64,000 bases of DNA from Pseudonocardia alaniniphila. Its GTDB lineage: Bacteria; Actinomycetota; Actinomycetes; Mycobacteriales; Pseudonocardiaceae. The stretch covers positions 399,498 to 463,497 of the forward strand of contig NZ_JAKXMK010000003.1 in the NCBI RefSeq assembly GCF_022524485.1, in the 5' to 3' direction. The first letter of the stretch is position 1. Each line of letters opens with the position of its first letter. Below are positions 17,725-26,069 of the stretch, piece by piece. The position numbers and the translations under genes are program-made. The notes below the pieces were generated by a model that worked only from the letters and a program-made list of their open reading frames with translations, made no database searches and was not told where the DNA came from.

Positions 17725-18015
17725 TCAGAGAGCGCCGCGGAGCCCGCTCGTCGCGGTTCCGGAACCGCGGTGGAGCGGGGCAGCACCAGCGCCGGCGCGC
17801 GCGAGTTCGGCTCGCCGGGCAGCAAAGCCGGCGAGCGAGGCCCACCGGCGACCCGCCGTGAGCCGGCGGGCTAGTGCGTAGTCGCGGGCAGCCTGTTCGG
17901 CCTCCCGCTGTCGGGATCGGGCTAGGGCTTCGTGGAGCAACATCTCGGTTCCCTCTCGGTGCAGGACCACGGGTCGCGGAAGTGCGGGTGCGGCCGGCGG
18001 CATGAAGTCGGTCAT
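17725..18015 (-). CDS. small hypothetical protein downstream of whiB7
   Basis: A 96-residue protein. ATG at 18015 is preceded by GAAGGAG with ten-base spacing. The sequence has a Pro-rich start (MTDFMPPAAPALPRPVVLHREG), a helical Ala/Arg-rich middle (EALARSRQREAEQAARDYAL) and a basic tail. I recognise no domain. It follows whiB7 by 53 bp on the same strand, so it probably shares the whiB7 transcript and would be induced with it by ribosome-targeting antibiotics. Similar short Arg-rich ORFs after whiB7 are known to me only by position, not function. Confidence 0.6.
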   Translation of the reverse strand: MTDFMPPAAPALPRPVVLHREGTEMLLHEALARSRQREAEQAARDYALARRLTAGRRWASLAGFAARRAELARAGAGAAPLHRGSGTATSGLRGAL

Positions 18016-18068
18016 CGGAATCGGTCTCCTTCGGTGTGGCCCTCGGAGGGCCAACGGGGTGGGGCAGA

Positions 18069-18446
18069 TCAGGCGGACACGGCCGCTGCGAACTCGCGGT
18101 CACGGGCCAATGCGGCCTTGCTCGGGCGGCCTCGAGGCCTCTTGCGCGGAATGACGACCCCGCGCAGGAAGATCTCACCGCCCCAGACGCCCCATGGCTC
18201 CTCCCGGCGCAGGGCCCCGGCCAGGCACTCGGCCTGGATCGGGCACTGCGCGCAGAGGGACTTCGCCAGCTCCAGCTCGGCCGGAGCCTCGGCGAACCAC
18301 AGGTCCGCGTCGCCGGAGCGACACGGCAGGTCAGACCCCGTACGCGGCGCCGCGTCGAGGAGGGACCCCATCCCGGCGACTGTCTCGCCACCGAGCTGTT
18401 CGGAACTGATCACTCCGCCGTCCAACGGAGCTGATCGGACTAGCAC
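18069..18446 (-). CDS. whiB7: WhiB7 iron-sulfur transcription activator
   Basis: A 125-residue Wbl protein, the master activator of intrinsic antibiotic resistance in actinobacteria. The 4Fe-4S ligands are C42, C65, C68 and C74; the GVWGG turn is at 86-90, and the WhiB7-specific AT-hook RGRP is at 105-108. WhiB proteins act by binding domain 4 of the primary sigma factor. The GTG at 18446 is set by a perfect AGGAGG five bases upstream; this gives an N-terminal extension about 20 residues longer than the mycobacterial protein. A leader of about 300 nt upstream carries a terminator and an ORF, the arrangement known for whiB7 attenuation. It lies between the UbiB and uvrD2 genes, as in mycobacteria. 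Confidence 0.95.
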   Translation of the reverse strand: MLVRSAPLDGGVISSEQLGGETVAGMGSLLDAAPRTGSDLPCRSGDADLWFAEAPAELELAKSLCAQCPIQAECLAGALRREEPWGVWGGEIFLRGVVIPRKRPRGRPSKAALARDREFAAAVSA

Positions 18447-18481
18447 CTCAACCTCCTGAGTGATGTGGTCAGGCAGGACAA

Positions 18482-18520
18482 ACAAAAAGGCCGCGGATCC
18501 CGGTGTGGGTCCGCGGCCTT
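18482..18520 (-). terminator. intrinsic terminator in the whiB7 leader (attenuator)
   Basis: On the minus strand a perfect 11-bp GC-rich stem (18510-18520 with 18487-18497, 12-nt loop) is followed at once by TTTTTGTTTGT. It ends 36 bases before the whiB7 start codon, so unaided transcription would stop before the gene. whiB7 of mycobacteria and streptomycetes is known to be controlled by such a terminator, read through when ribosomes stall in the leader. Confidence 0.85.
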
Positions 18521-18547
18521 GGTTCTTCGGGCCGGTGGCGAGGTCGC

Positions 18548-18748
18548 CTACGTAGGACGACACTCCACTTCGGACACACCTGTGCTGTTATCGGTCGGGC
18601 TGACACCCTTGTTCTTGTCAAAGACGCCGAGCGCCGGGATCTGCTGCCACACGCGCGCGGAGCGGTGGAGGGAGCCCATGGTGATCACAGACCCGGCTCG
18701 CACACGGGTGCCGTAGATCCCGGCGATGTCGCGCGTCATCGTGATCAT
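18548..18748 (-). CDS. candidate whiB7 leader ORF (uORF)
   Basis: A 66-codon frame starts at ATG 18748, eight to nine bases after AGGGGG, and stops at 18548, 28 bases before the attenuator stem. Its sequence (MITMTRDIAGIYGTRVRAG and on) has no domain. Position, ribosome site and the known whiB7 mechanism suggest its translation senses ribosome inhibition. Shorter in-frame starts exist, so the exact start is uncertain. Residues that might cause stalling cannot be picked out by eye. Confidence 0.5.
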   Translation of the reverse strand: MITMTRDIAGIYGTRVRAGSVITMGSLHRSARVWQQIPALGVFDKNKGVSPTDNSTGVSEVECRPT

Positions 18749-18813
18749 TCGGAACACCCCCTTCGCGGGCGAGGTCGCAGCAGAAGACGGGCTGGTGAGG
18801 TCCGTCGGCGGAT

Positions 18814-18843
18814 ACGTTAGAGATACCCGGACAGACCGCACAA
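18814..18843 (-). promoter_or_regulatory. probable whiB7 promoter
   Basis: On the minus strand TTGTGC (18843-18838) and TAACGT (18819-18814) are separated by 18 bp, a fair match to a primary-sigma promoter. The position is about 370 bp before whiB7 and about 65 bp before the leader ORF. The AT-rich run just upstream of the -10 that is typical of WhiB7-activated promoters is weak here. Confidence 0.45.
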
Positions 18844-18867
18844 CTGATTTACGGGGAACTTCTTGGA

Positions 18868-20952
18868 TCAACTATCTGCGACGTCCGGGTCGGCCACGAG
18901 CGCGAGCACAGCCGGTCCGTAGCGATCGAGCTTGCGCGCGCCGATGCCGGGGATCCGCACCAGTGCCGCGTTGTCGGTGGGCCGCTGCTCGGCGATCGCC
19001 GTGAGGGTGGCGTCGGTGAAGACCACATAGGCCGGAACCTGCTGCTCACGGGCCTCAACGCTCCGCCAGCCACGAAGCCGGTCGAGCAGCTCGACGTCCA
19101 CATCGGACGGACACTCTGCACACCGGCGCATCTTCAGTGCGTCGGCTCCCATCAGCGGCGAGCCGCACACCCGGCAGCGTGGCCGCGGGCCACCGCGGCT
19201 CGATCCGTTCGCTATCCGCGAAGCCGAGTGCTCCTCAGGAATCAGCCCATAGAGGAAACGGCTGCGCCTCCGCCGTCGCGGACCGCCGGGCTGGCGGGAC
19301 AGCGCCCACGACAGAGCGAGCCTGCGACGGGCCCGCGTGATGCCGACGTAGAGCAGCCTGCGCTCCTCCTCGATCGCCTCGTCGTCGCCGTCGGCGTGCT
19401 GGATCGGGAGCGTGCCGTCGACGAGCCCGACGAGGAACACGACATCCCACTCCAGGCCCTTCGCGGCGTGCAGCGACGCCAGTGTGACGCCCTGCACGGT
19501 GGGCGGGTGGGCGGCGTCGGCCCTCGTCTCGAGCTCGGCGGCGAACCGGCGCACGTCGGCCTCGGGCTCCACCGCCACGAGCTCCTCCGCGAGCTCGACG
19601 ATCGCGAGCAGCGACTCCCACTGTGCCCGTTGCGTGGCACCGCCGGGCGGCTCCGCGGTGAGCCCGACGGGAGCCAGGATCGCGCGGACGGCGTCGACGA
19701 GCGGGACGTCGTCTCCTGCCCGCGCAGGCGCGGCGACTCGGAGCGCGGTCATCGCGCGCCGCACCTCCGGGCGGGAGAAGAACCGCTCGCCCCCACGGAC
19801 CTGGTACGGCACGCCGACATCGGTGAGCGCCTGCTCGTAGACCTCGGACTGAGCGTTGATCCGGAAGAGCACCGCGATCTCGGCGGCCGGGGTGCCGTCG
19901 GCGACCAGCCGCTTGATCTGTGCGGCCACTGCGGCGGCCTCGGCCGGCTCGTCGTCGTGCTCGGCGAAATCGGGCTCCGGCCCGGGCGGAAGCTGCCCGA
20001 TCAGCCGCAGCCGGGTGCCGGCCACGCGCCCGCGGGCGGAGCCGATCAACGTGTTGGCGGCGGAGACGACCTGCGGGGTGGACCGGTAGTCACGCTGCAG
20101 CCGCACGACGGCCGCCTCCGGGAAGCGGCGCGGGAAGTCGAGCAGGTAGCGGGGGCTGGCGCCGGCGAAGGTGTAGATCGTCTGGTTGGCATCGCCCACT
20201 ACCGTGAGGTCGTCGCGCTCCCCCAGCCAGGCGTCGAGCACGCGCTGCTGCAACGGCGTGACGTCCTGGTACTCGTCGACGACGAAGCAGCGGTAGCGGT
20301 CGCGGAACTCCTCGGCCACCGGGCCGTGCTCCTCCAGTGCCGCGGCGGTGTGTAGCAGCAGGTCGTCGAAGTCGAGCAGCTCGGCGCGGTTCTTCAGCTC
20401 CTCGTAGCCCGCGTACACGGCGGCCACCTGCTCGGCGGGCCCCGGTGTGTCCCGGCGCAGCTTCGCGACAGCCGCCGCGTACCCGTCCGGGGTGACGAGG
20501 CTCGCCTTCGCCCACTCGATCTCACCGGCGAGGTCACGCAGCGACGCGGCATCGGTGCCCGCCTTCACACGGGCGGCCGCCTGCCCGACGATCCGCACCT
20601 TGCCCTCGACCAGCTGCCACTGGTCGCCGCCGACCACCCGCGGCCAGAAGTAGCGGAGCTGGCGCAGCGCGGCCGCGTGGAAGGTGCGCGCCTGAACACC
20701 CGCGACCCCGAGTGCCCGCAGCCGCGTGCGCATCTCCCCCGCCGCCCGGGCCGTGAAGGTGACGGCGAGGACCTGGCCCGGCGCCACGTGGCCGGTGCGT
20801 GCGAGATGCGCGATGCGCCGGGTGATGGTGCGCGTCTTGCCCGTGCCCGCGCCTGCCAGCACGCAGACCGGCCCCCGTGGCGCGGTGACCGCCGCGAGCT
20901 GCTCGTCGTCGAGGCCGGACTCCGGGGCGTCGGGGACGAGGCGCGCGCTCAC
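18868..20952 (-). CDS. uvrD2: UvrD2 superfamily I DNA helicase with tetracysteine and HRDC domains
   Basis: A 694-residue SF1A 3'-5' helicase. Walker A is GAGTGKT (34-40); motif II is VVDEYQD, and QRDYRST and the C-terminal [14 protein letters not shown] motif are in order. Four cysteines (593, 596, 611 and 614) form the tetracysteine motif and residues about 624-694 an HRDC domain ending [13 protein letters not shown]. This exact layout defines mycobacterial UvrD2, where the tetracysteine region is needed for unwinding and the gene is essential. The start is GTG at 20952. It lies upstream of whiB7 on the same strand and is divergent from mycoredoxin. Confidence 0.95.
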   Translation of the reverse strand: MSARLVPDAPESGLDDEQLAAVTAPRGPVCVLAGAGTGKTRTITRRIAHLARTGHVAPGQVLAVTFTARAAGEMRTRLRALGVAGVQARTFHAAALRQLRYFWPRVVGGDQWQLVEGKVRIVGQAAARVKAGTDAASLRDLAGEIEWAKASLVTPDGYAAAVAKLRRDTPGPAEQVAAVYAGYEELKNRAELLDFDDLLLHTAAALEEHGPVAEEFRDRYRCFVVDEYQDVTPLQQRVLDAWLGERDDLTVVGDANQTIYTFAGASPRYLLDFPRRFPEAAVVRLQRDYRSTPQVVSAANTLIGSARGRVAGTRLRLIGQLPPGPEPDFAEHDDEPAEAAAVAAQIKRLVADGTPAAEIAVLFRINAQSEVYEQALTDVGVPYQVRGGERFFSRPEVRRAMTALRVAAPARAGDDVPLVDAVRAILAPVGLTAEPPGGATQRAQWESLLAIVELAEELVAVEPEADVRRFAAELETRADAAHPPTVQGVTLASLHAAKGLEWDVVFLVGLVDGTLPIQHADGDDEAIEEERRLLYVGITRARRRLALSWALSRQPGGPRRRRRSRFLYGLIPEEHSASRIANGSSRGGPRPRCRVCGSPLMGADALKMRRCAECPSDVDVELLDRLRGWRSVEAREQQVPAYVVFTDATLTAIAEQRPTDNAALVRIPGIGARKLDRYGPAVLALVADPDVADS

Positions 20953-21006
20953 CCGACCATCCTGACACCCGGGGAAGACAGAACGGGCGCCGGTCGTTCT
21001 ACCGGC

Positions 21007-21255
21007 ATGGCTGAGGTGACGATGTACTCGACGACGTGGTGCGGCTACTGCCGCCGGCTCAAGCTACAGATGGATCAGGCCGGCATCGCTTACACCGAGG
21101 TCGACATCGAGCGGGACCCTGAGGCGGCCCGGTTCGTGGAGGGGGTCAACGGCGGCAACCAGACCGTCCCCACGGTGGTCTTCGCCGACGGCACCGCGCT
21201 GACCAACCCCCCGTTCGCGGTGGTGGCGGAAAAGCTGGCCGACCTGGCGGCATAA
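21007..21255 (+). CDS. mrx1: mycoredoxin (glutaredoxin-like)
   Basis: An 82-residue thioredoxin-fold protein with the CxxC active site C12-G-Y-C15 in [11 protein letters not shown], a TVPTVVF cis-proline loop and a C-terminal helix. This matches mycoredoxin-1 (Rv3198A), which reduces mycothiol mixed disulfides in actinobacteria. Position next to uvrD2, divergent, agrees with the mycobacterial order. The ATG at 21007 is the only start that gives the compact domain. A hairpin repeat follows the stop and is its likely terminator. Confidence 0.93.
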   Translation: MAEVTMYSTTWCGYCRRLKLQMDQAGIAYTEVDIERDPEAARFVEGVNGGNQTVPTVVFADGTALTNPPFAVVAEKLADLAA

Positions 21256-21277
21256 GGCAAGCACCGCACACATCTCG

Positions 21278-21317
21278 TGGCCACCGTGCACACGTCCTGA
21301 CGTGTGCACGGTGGCCA
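21278..21317. repeat. perfect 19-bp hairpin, family B, between convergent genes
   Basis: A 19-bp perfect inverted repeat (arms 21278-21296 and 21299-21317, CT between) lies between the stops of mycoredoxin (+) and the AbiEi-like gene (-). The arm core GTGCACACGTC recurs in a second copy at 22321-22368. A likely bidirectional terminator. GTGTGCACCGTGGC just after it partly repeats the right arm again. Confidence 0.8.
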
Positions 21318-21337
21318 TTTGGTGTGCACCGTGGCGG

Positions 21338-22294
21338 TCACCCGCTGTGGAATCGGCGCCGAAGACGCTCGGCCACGGCCCCGAAAGCGTCGAGGTCCGG
21401 CCAAGCCCAGCGCACGACGGCGAGGTCCTCGGCCCGCAGTTCGTCCTCACGCAGCTTCTCCCGATAGAGCACCTCGGCAGGATCCTGCCCCGGACGCACG
21501 AGCGCGCCGTACTTGGCGCGGCCGTCGAACTCCCCGACCGTCCGCAGGTCGGGCCAGCCGAAGTCCACCTGCCCGACGAACCGGCCATCGCCGCGTCTCA
21601 CCTCCCATTGGAGCACCGGGGTCGGCAGGCCGGCCCGGGCGATCGCCACCCGGCTGCGCGACTCCCCCACGCTCTCGCTGCGGGCGTCGGCGAAAGCAAG
21701 CGCCCGGCGCGCCGCGGGCAGGCCTGGCCAGCGAGGCCTGTGAGCCAGCGCAGCGGCGAGATCCGGCGGGGCGATGAGATGGCGGTGGAGCGCCGCATCA
21801 GCGACCGCGACAGCCTGTTCGAAAGGGACGGCACGGGCCAGGTCGACGAGGGTGCGTGCCGGTGACGTGGCGGTGAGGCCGCCGACCATGACGATCTCGT
21901 CGGATTCGAGCGGGGCGGCGTGCACGTGGACCCGGCGGCCACGTCGGCCGCTCGAGCGGCTCCCGCGCGTGACGTGCACACGATCGAGCGGGATGCCCCA
22001 CACCGGGAGCCCGTGCAGGACAGCCGCCGAAACGTGGCTCACCACTGCGTCGGCAGCGAGCTCGTCCAGTGCGGCGTACAGGAGCAGCAGGTGCCGGGCC
22101 ACGGTGTCCTCGGGCGGGGCACCCTGCACGTACGCGCCCGGCCGCACCGCGCTCAGCGCACCGGAGCGAAGTAATCGCCGCAGCTCCTTCGGCGAGAACC
22201 CCGCAGCGAGGAGCTGGGCACGGCGGTGCACGAGAGGATCCACGGTCGCCAGCCTCGCCCGCCGGCGCGTCGGCGCGGGCACGATCCGCGGCAT
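21338..22294 (-). CDS. AbiEi/DUF559-type protein: N-terminal winged helix, C-terminal PD-(D/E)xK-like domain
   Basis: A 318-residue protein. The N-terminal part (residues about 20-60, LLAAGFSPKELRRLLRSGAL and RPGAYV) matches the winged-helix start of AbiEi-like antitoxin domains. The C-terminal part (about 200-318) has QVDFGWPDLRTVGEFDGRAKY, a D..ExD/K arrangement like DUF559/Vsr-type nucleases. Such solo proteins are abundant in actinobacteria and lack a neighbouring AbiEii toxin; none is present here either, so toxin-antitoxin function is doubtful. ATG at 22294 is chosen over an upstream one at 22318 that lies near the hairpin. The gene is flanked on both sides by related hairpin repeats and sits inside an otherwise conserved gene order, so it looks inserted. 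Confidence 0.75.
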   Translation of the reverse strand: MPRIVPAPTRRRARLATVDPLVHRRAQLLAAGFSPKELRRLLRSGALSAVRPGAYVQGAPPEDTVARHLLLLYAALDELAADAVVSHVSAAVLHGLPVWGIPLDRVHVTRGSRSSGRRGRRVHVHAAPLESDEIVMVGGLTATSPARTLVDLARAVPFEQAVAVADAALHRHLIAPPDLAAALAHRPRWPGLPAARRALAFADARSESVGESRSRVAIARAGLPTPVLQWEVRRGDGRFVGQVDFGWPDLRTVGEFDGRAKYGALVRPGQDPAEVLYREKLREDELRAEDLAVVRWAWPDLDAFGAVAERLRRRFHSG

Positions 22295-22320
22295 CTGTGG
22301 ACAACCTCGGCCATGCACAT

Positions 22321-22368
22321 CAGATGGCCACCGTGCCCACGTCAGGACGTGTGCACCGAGGCCATCTG
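22321..22368. repeat. imperfect hairpin, family B, after nudC
   Basis: Arms 22321-22343 and 22346-22368 pair at 20 of 23 positions, with AG between. About 40 bases spanning the right arm and the following TGGTGTGCAC closely resemble the copy at 21278-21340 in the same orientation. It directly follows the nudC stop on the minus strand, so it can act as a terminator. Confidence 0.75.
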
Positions 22369-22378
22369 GTGTGCACAG

Positions 22379-23362
22379 TCAGGTCAGGGCTGCCCAGCTT
22401 TCCAGCATTGATCTTGCTATTGAGACCTGGCCTGGTAGCAGGAGTCGTTTCGCCGTACCGGCTCGCTCCGCGCTCCAGTCGCCGTGGTCCAGCGCGGCGC
22501 GCAGCTCCTCACGGGTCACCCACATCGCCTCGGCGATCTCGCCGTCGGCGGGCACCAGGGGGACGTCGGGGTCGGCGAGGGCGTGGAAGCCCACCATGAG
22601 CGAACGCGGGAAGGGCCAGGCCTGGCTGCCCAGGTACTGGACGTCCCGGACCGCGGCCCCGACCTCCTCGTGGATCTCCCGCATCACGCACGCCTCGAGC
22701 GACTCGCCCGCCTCGACGAACCCGGCGAGCACCGAGAACCGGCCCTCGGGCCAGACCGGCTGCCGCGCGAGCAGCACCTGATCCGCCCCGTCGTGGACGA
22801 GGCAGATCACGGCGGGGTCGGTGCGCGGGTACTCCTCGTGGCCGCTCGCCTCGCAGACCCGGTGCCAGCCGGCGTGGCCGGGGTGCATCGGCGAGCCGTC
22901 ACGGGCGCAGAAGCGCGCGGCGTCGTGCCAGTTCAGGACGGCGACGGCGCCGGTGAGCAGGCCGGCACCGAGAGCGTCGAGCGCCGCTCCGGCAGTGCGC
23001 AGGTCGGCCCATTCGGCGGGGTCGTCGCCCGCGGCGAGGTCGGGCTGCCCGCGCTCCGCCCAGTACTGCACGTCGTCGGCCTCGCCGAGCAGGACGGCCG
23101 TCACGGGCGGAGCGTCGCCCGTGGTGGGGCGCGTACGCAGGCGGGCGACCTGGTCGTGCACGGAGTCCCACGGCCCCGCGGGTGGTTCCCCGCCGCCCCA
23201 GTCGACGGGGGTGCGGCCCTTGTCGTCCACGACGACGAGCCGCGCCGCGTGCCAGCCGCGTAGCTGGCGTTCGACGTCGGTGCGCAGCGGCTCGTCGCGC
23301 AGCACGGCCGACCGGGAGAGGATGGGCGGGGCGAGCAGCCGGAAGCCGGCGAACGCGGTCAT
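22379..23362 (-). CDS. nudC: NAD(H) pyrophosphatase / NADH-capped RNA decapping Nudix hydrolase
   Basis: A 327-residue NudC. The Nudix box is complete (GFVEAGESLEACVMREIHEE then VGA) and is followed by the NudC-specific array SQAWPFPRSLM (family SQPWPFPxS). The N-terminal NUDIX-like domain is present. The zinc ribbon between the domains is unusual: CARDG then VCEASGHEEYPR keeps one cysteine of each usual CxxC pair. The enzyme cuts NAD(H), and its homologues remove NAD caps from RNA. ATG at 23362 shares one base with the stop of the upstream M16 gene (TGATG), so translation is coupled. Position after mycoredoxin matches Rv3199c. Confidence 0.93.
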   Translation of the reverse strand: MTAFAGFRLLAPPILSRSAVLRDEPLRTDVERQLRGWHAARLVVVDDKGRTPVDWGGGEPPAGPWDSVHDQVARLRTRPTTGDAPPVTAVLLGEADDVQYWAERGQPDLAAGDDPAEWADLRTAGAALDALGAGLLTGAVAVLNWHDAARFCARDGSPMHPGHAGWHRVCEASGHEEYPRTDPAVICLVHDGADQVLLARQPVWPEGRFSVLAGFVEAGESLEACVMREIHEEVGAAVRDVQYLGSQAWPFPRSLMVGFHALADPDVPLVPADGEIAEAMWVTREELRAALDHGDWSAERAGTAKRLLLPGQVSIARSMLESWAALT

Positions 23363-24771
23363 CAGTCGGAGATCCCCCCGAGCGCCCGTACGCCGGCCCC
23401 GATCACGTCCGCGTCGCCGACGACTACCCCGGTGAACGCGGCGGGTGCGAGGAACTCCAGTGCCGCCTCGGCCACCTGTGCCGTGGTGACGGACTCCAGC
23501 CGCGCCGGGTGGGCGCGCAACCAGTCGATGCCGAGCCCGTCGGCCGCCAGCGCGGCGAGCGTGGAGGCCAGGCCGCCCTGGTTGTCCAGGGAGATCAGCA
23601 GCGACCCCACCGCATAGCTGCGCGCGGCTTCGACCTCGGCGTCGGTGGGCGGAACCGCGGTGATCCTGCCCAGCTCGTAGCGGGTCTCGAGCAGCGCGGC
23701 GGCGGTGACGTTGCTCGCCACATCGGTCTCGACGCCGAGCACGGCTCCCTGCGGGACGAACTCGATGCCGGAGTGGGCGCCGTAGGTGTAGCCCTTGTCC
23801 TCGCGGATGTTCTCCATCAGACGGGAGGAGAAGTAGCCGCCGAACACGAGGTTGGCCAGCTGGAGCGCCGCGTAGCGCGGATCGTGGCGGCGCAGCGCGG
23901 GCGCCGACAGCCGCAGTTGCGACTGCACGGATCCCGCGCGGTGCACGAGCTGCAGATCGTCGGCCCGGATGGCAGGCGGTGGGGAGAGCTCGCGGGCCAC
24001 GGCGTCCGACGTCCAGCCGCCTAGTGCCTTCTCGACCTGCGCGATCGCCGCGCTGGTGTCGATGTCGCCGACGAGCGTGAGGATCGATCCCCGCGGCACG
24101 AGCGACGCGGCCTGCAGCGCGCGCACCTCCTCGGCCGTGACGGCCGTGACCTCGTCCCCCGTGGGCATCTCGCGGGTGATCGGGTGGTCGCCGAACCGCT
24201 TGCGCTGCAACGCCTCGCGGGCGATCGTGCGCGGCTGGGAGCGGGCCAGCGAGATCCGCTCGACGAGACGGGCACGCTCGCGCGTCACCTCGGCGTCGGG
24301 ATGCGTGGCCCCGGTGAGGACGTCGCCCAGTACTGCGAGGAGATCGGGCAGGCCGTCGGCGAGCCCGTGGCCGCCGATCTGCAGACGCTCCGGGTCGACG
24401 TTCACGCCGAGATCGGCGCCGACGGCGGCCAGCTCGTCGTCGATGCCGACGCGGTCCCGTGTGGTGGTGCCGGTGAGCAGCGTGGACGCCAGCAGCTCGC
24501 TCACCGCCGGGTGCGTGGGCTCGTCGCCTGCGAACGGGACGCGTAGCCGCAGCTCGACCATCGGCACGCCCGGGCGGTGTGCGACGAGGACCCGGAGCCC
24601 CGAGTCGAGGGTGCGCTCCTCCACGTCGGGAAGCGGAACGGCGCGGGTAGGGCCGAGAGGCGGCAGCGGGCGGGGGCCTGCGGCGGTGCGGCCGATCTCC
24701 TCCGCGCTGCGGTGGCGGGGATTTTCGCCGGGGACGGCCTGCCCGGGGGTGTGCTGCTCGGTGGCGGTCAT
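23362..24771 (-). CDS. M16-family peptidase, non-catalytic subunit
   Basis: A 469-residue M16B-type subunit. It has the two-domain pattern of the family (ERTLDSGLRVLVAHRPGVPM at the start of domain 1, and RLMENIREDKGYTYGAHSG in domain 2), but the HxxEH zinc motif is replaced: the equivalent region reads THPAVSELLASTLLTGT. By analogy to mitochondrial processing peptidase and bacterial pairs, it should form a heterodimer with the catalytic subunit encoded just upstream. Its ATG overlaps that gene's stop by four bases, and its own stop overlaps nudC. The Arg/Tyr residues typical of the partner's domain 2 (R..GYTY) are kept, which supports a supporting role in the active site. Confidence 0.88.
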   Translation of the reverse strand: MTATEQHTPGQAVPGENPRHRSAEEIGRTAAGPRPLPPLGPTRAVPLPDVEERTLDSGLRVLVAHRPGVPMVELRLRVPFAGDEPTHPAVSELLASTLLTGTTTRDRVGIDDELAAVGADLGVNVDPERLQIGGHGLADGLPDLLAVLGDVLTGATHPDAEVTRERARLVERISLARSQPRTIAREALQRKRFGDHPITREMPTGDEVTAVTAEEVRALQAASLVPRGSILTLVGDIDTSAAIAQVEKALGGWTSDAVARELSPPPAIRADDLQLVHRAGSVQSQLRLSAPALRRHDPRYAALQLANLVFGGYFSSRLMENIREDKGYTYGAHSGIEFVPQGAVLGVETDVASNVTAAALLETRYELGRITAVPPTDAEVEAARSYAVGSLLISLDNQGGLASTLAALAADGLGIDWLRAHPARLESVTTAQVAEAALEFLAPAAFTGVVVGDADVIGAGVRALGGISD

Positions 24772-26060
24772 TTCGTGCCTTCCTGGGCGGCTGTCGGCTC
24801 GACGAGCAGGACACCGCGCCCCGACGAGCGCAGCGCCTCCGCAGCGGCGCGCACGTGCTCGGGCGTGACGGCGGCGAGCCGGTCGGGTAGCTCGACGGCG
24901 ATCTCGGCGCGGCCGTACAGCAGCTCGCGGGCGCCGAGACCGAGCATCCGGTACATCACGCGGTCGTTCTCCTGGTGCAGGCCTGCCGACCAGCGGGCCA
25001 CCTGCCGGGCGAGCTCATCGGTGCTCGGTCCCTCTGCGGCGAGCTTGTCGAGCTCCTCGTCGACGGCGGCGAGCACACGGTCGGGGTCGACGTTCGCGGG
25101 ATGCACCGCGGTGATCGTGAACGTGTCGGGATCGCGGGCGTCGAGCGGGCCCATCAGCCCGGCACCGGCCGAGACGTCGGTGACGAGCCCGTCGACGTGC
25201 ACGAGCCGCCGCTGCAGCCGGGCGGCCTCGCCTGCGCCGAGCACGGAGCCCAGCAGCGCGTGGCCGAGGTAGCCATCGAGGTCGGCACCCGGGTCGGGGA
25301 GCCGGTAGCCGAGGGCGAAGGCGGGCAGCGGGGCGTGGGCGTCGGTGACGACCTGGCGGCGCTCACCGGTGGGCAGCGGCTCCGCGAACGACCGGCGGAC
25401 CGGGGCGGGCCGGGCCGGGATGTCCCCGAAGTGCTTCTCGACCAGCCGCAGCGCCTCGTCGACGTCCAGGTAGCCGGCGACGGTCACCTGGAGGTTGCCC
25501 GGCGAGTAGTAGGTGTCGAAGAAGGCGGCGGCGTCCTCGACCGAGGCCTGCTCCAGCTCGGAGAAGTCGCCGTAGCCGTTGTGGGCGTTGGGGAAGGTGT
25601 CGTAGAGGACCGGCGGCAGCAGGATCCACGGGAACCCGCCGTAGGGCCGGTTCAGGACGTTGAGCCGGATCTCCTCCTTGACGACGTCGACCTGGTTGCG
25701 CAGGTTCTCGTCCGTCAGCTTCGGGGCCCGGAACCGGTCGGCCTCGAGGAACAGCGCCCGCTCCAGAGCAGCGGCCGGCAGTACCTCGAAGTAGTCGGTG
25801 TAGTCCTGGTGCGTGGAGCCGTTGAACACTCCACCCGAACCCTGCACGTGCCGGAAATGGGCGAGCTTCTCCAGGCTCTCGCTGCCCTGGAACATCAGAT
25901 GCTCGAACAGGTGCGCGAACCCGGTGCGCCCCTCCGGCTCCGAACGGAAACCGACGTCGACGTGCACCGCGACGCCGACGACGGGGGTGGCGGGATCCGG
26001 GACGACCAGGACCCGCATGCCATTGGGCAGCGTCGTCCTGTGTAGCTCTACGGCAGGCAC
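24768..26060 (-). CDS. M16-family zinc metallopeptidase, catalytic subunit
   Basis: A 430-residue inverzincin. The inverted zinc motif HLFEH is at residues 50-54, and the third ligand is E129 or E130 in DVVKEEIRLN, the usual about 76 residues later. The catalytic domain starts directly at LPNGMRVLVVPD, so there is no signal peptide and the enzyme should be cytosolic. It is followed by the catalytically dead partner, overlapping by ATGA. The GTG at 26060 lies nine bases after the stop of the membrane-protein gene upstream. Such pairs degrade or process peptides up to small-protein size; the target here is unknown. Confidence 0.92.
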   Translation of the reverse strand: MPAVELHRTTLPNGMRVLVVPDPATPVVGVAVHVDVGFRSEPEGRTGFAHLFEHLMFQGSESLEKLAHFRHVQGSGGVFNGSTHQDYTDYFEVLPAAALERALFLEADRFRAPKLTDENLRNQVDVVKEEIRLNVLNRPYGGFPWILLPPVLYDTFPNAHNGYGDFSELEQASVEDAAAFFDTYYSPGNLQVTVAGYLDVDEALRLVEKHFGDIPARPAPVRRSFAEPLPTGERRQVVTDAHAPLPAFALGYRLPDPGADLDGYLGHALLGSVLGAGEAARLQRRLVHVDGLVTDVSAGAGLMGPLDARDPDTFTITAVHPANVDPDRVLAAVDEELDKLAAEGPSTDELARQVARWSAGLHQENDRVMYRMLGLGARELLYGRAEIAVELPDRLAAVTPEHVRAAAEALRSSGRGVLLVEPTAAQEGTK

Positions 26061-26069
26061 GCCCCGAAT

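Noticed and set aside
17620..17874. Plus-strand frame opposite the small gene after whiB7
   Set aside because: The minus-strand gene has a good ribosome site and lies in the whiB7 transcript; the plus frame has neither promoter nor ribosome site.
21338..22294. Calling the AbiEi-like gene a full toxin-antitoxin system
   Set aside because: No AbiEii-type nucleotidyltransferase gene is adjacent, and the C-terminal nuclease-like part differs from true AbiEi antitoxins.
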